Shown here piece by piece: positions 33,662 through 34,593 of a stretch of DNA of 34,593 nt. The translations under genes and the position numbers were made by a program. The first letter of the stretch is position 1. The number at the start of each line of letters is the position of its first letter. Source of the stretch: Burkholderiaceae bacterium (GTDB lineage: Bacteria; Pseudomonadota; Gammaproteobacteria; Burkholderiales; Burkholderiaceae_E); NCBI GenBank assembly GCA_016710525.1, contig JADJVQ010000062.1, positions 1 to 34,593 of the forward strand, written 5' to 3'. Below the pieces are notes generated by a model. It did not search any database. It was given only the letters and a program-made list of their open reading frames with translations, and had not been told where the DNA came from.

Positions 33662-34309
33662 ATGCGCGAACTGACCGCAAGACAACAGGAAATTCTGGCG
33701 CTGATCAAGCATCACATCGCCAACACCGGGTTTCCGCCCACGCGGGCCGAAATCGCGCAGCAGCTGGGGTTTCGTTCACCCAATGCCGCGGAAGAACACC
33801 TGAAAGCCCTGGCCCGCAAAGGGGTGATTGAACTGACCGCGGGGGCCTCGCGGGGCATCCGCCTCAAGCTGATGCCCAATGACCAGCGCGGTGATCTCAC
33901 CAGCGCGGTCCAGATCGCTCTGTCGATCCCGCTGGTCGGGCGTGTCGCAGCCGGCAGCCCCATCCTGGCCCAGGAACACATCGAGGCCAGCTTCGCCCTC
34001 GATCCCAATCTGTTCGACCAGCGCCCCGACTACCTTCTCAAGGTGCGCGGCATGAGCATGCGCGATGCCGGCATCCTCGATGGCGACCTGCTCGCGGTAC
34101 GCCGCACCCAGGAGGTCCGCAACGGCCAGATCGTCGTGGCCCGCGTGGGCGATGACGTCACCGTCAAGCGCTGGCGCCGGCGCGGCCATGTGGTCGAGCT
34201 GCTGCCCGAGAACCCCGACTACGCCCCCATCGTGCTCGACACCCGCCACGACGAATTCGCCCTTGAAGGCCTGGGTGTGGGCCTCATCCGGGGCGCGCAG
34301 TCGCTCTGA
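33662..34309 (+). CDS. lexA: SOS repressor LexA
   Basis: The 215-residue repressor/autoprotease has a winged-helix DNA-binding domain (1-70: LTARQQEILALIKHHI, PPTRAEIAQQLGFRSPNAAEEHLKAL), the cleavage site A97-G98 in GRVAAGSP, the catalytic S132 (RGMSMRDAGI) and K169 (VTVKRW). All residues needed for RecA-stimulated self-cleavage are present. A perfect operator precedes it. imuA follows 32 bp later, so lexA and the mutagenesis genes are likely one LexA-controlled transcript. Confidence 0.98.
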   Translation: MRELTARQQEILALIKHHIANTGFPPTRAEIAQQLGFRSPNAAEEHLKALARKGVIELTAGASRGIRLKLMPNDQRGDLTSAVQIALSIPLVGRVAAGSPILAQEHIEASFALDPNLFDQRPDYLLKVRGMSMRDAGILDGDLLAVRRTQEVRNGQIVVARVGDDVTVKRWRRRGHVVELLPENPDYAPIVLDTRHDEFALEGLGVGLIRGAQSL

Positions 34310-34341
34310 CCCCTCTTTCGTCCGCGACGCAGGAAACCTCC

Positions 34342-34593
34342 ATGCTGCCGGCTTCCGTCTGGCGTGCCCATGAACTCGGGCAGACTGCCGCACCGGGTCT
34401 GTCCAGCGGGTTTGCGCCGCTCGATGCCGAGCTGCCCGGCTCAGGCTGGCCCACCGGCATGCTCACCGAGCTGATCGCCCGCGAACCCGGCGCAGGCGAA
34501 CTGCGCCTGCTGATTCCGCTGCTGCGTCAGCTCAGCCGAGAACGGCGCATCATCGTGCTGCTGGCGCCCCCCCACATCCCCTATGCGCCCGCG
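34342..34593 (+). CDS. imuA: SOS mutagenesis protein ImuA, 3'-partial
   Basis: The first 84 residues are present; the gene runs off the window. WRAHELG followed by GLSSGFAPLDAELPGSGWPTGMLTELIAREPGAGELRLLIPLL is the usual ImuA opening, a RecA-like fold without the full ATPase core. ImuA works with ImuB and DnaE2 in error-prone translesion synthesis. AGGAAACCTCC precedes the ATG. Its place directly after lexA predicts imuB and dnaE2 just beyond the window. Confidence 0.85.
   Translation, partial: MLPASVWRAHELGQTAAPGLSSGFAPLDAELPGSGWPTGMLTELIAREPGAGELRLLIPLLRQLSRERRIIVLLAPPHIPYAPA

Overview
The window is a gene-dense, high-GC chromosomal segment from a betaproteobacterium, most probably of the order Burkholderiales. 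This is inferred from gene order and protein character, not from a database search: BamC/DapA with an MBL-fold hydrolase, pyrG-kdsA-DUF1330-eno-ftsB, trpS near yciO and the 3',5'-bisphosphate phosphatase, and lexA followed by imuA. Nearly all of it is housekeeping or core-accessory content. I see no phage, transposon, CRISPR array, rRNA or tRNA.

Layout. 1-5968: mutS (5' end outside or at the window edge, frameshifted), a metallophosphoesterase-like gene, slyD (minus) divergent from roxA, and a DUF7931-type gene. 6073-6619: a strongly signalled small lipoprotein gene with its own promoter and a bidirectional terminator. 6676-10219 (minus): methyltransferase, dapA, bamC and MBL hydrolase, probably one operon. 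10333-13569: a membrane PAS-PAS-GAF-GGDEF-EAL protein and ychJ. 13600-18143 (minus): alpha/beta hydrolase, rnm, yciO, trpS, then a small HD-type (p)ppGpp-hydrolase-like gene. 18256-19726: gamma-carbonic anhydrase and hslO. 19782-24416 (minus): pyrG, kdsA, DUF1330 and eno in an overlapping chain, a terminator, then ftsB. 24470-25243 (minus): an orphan HATPase protein. 25425-26806: scoAB. 26883-27593 (minus): a secreted protein with a C-terminal membrane anchor. 27785-29906: DUF3422 gene convergent with an SDR. 30095-32663: ETF-quinone oxidoreductase convergent with a HIBADH-family dehydrogenase. 32849-33337 (minus): a Gly-rich RRM protein with a structured leader, divergent from lexA-imuA, which has a perfect LexA operator.

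Two patterns cut across genes. First, single-base frame breaks disrupt mutS, kdsA, ETF-QO and the HIBADH gene, and probably the ends of two others. Because essential genes are hit at short G/C runs, sequence error is the simplest explanation, although a mutator history (mutS is itself broken) is a testable alternative. Second, three unrelated genes (ychJ, yciO and the SDR) carry tandem duplications of their last codons including the stop codon, with unit lengths of 27, 16 and 20 bp.

I did not find a convincing novel multi-gene system. The most interesting leads are the duplicated gene ends, the histidine-less HATPase protein, the GGDEF-EAL protein with one altered metal-site aspartate, the trpS leader hairpin abutting its start codon, and the inverted repeat in the RRM-gene leader.
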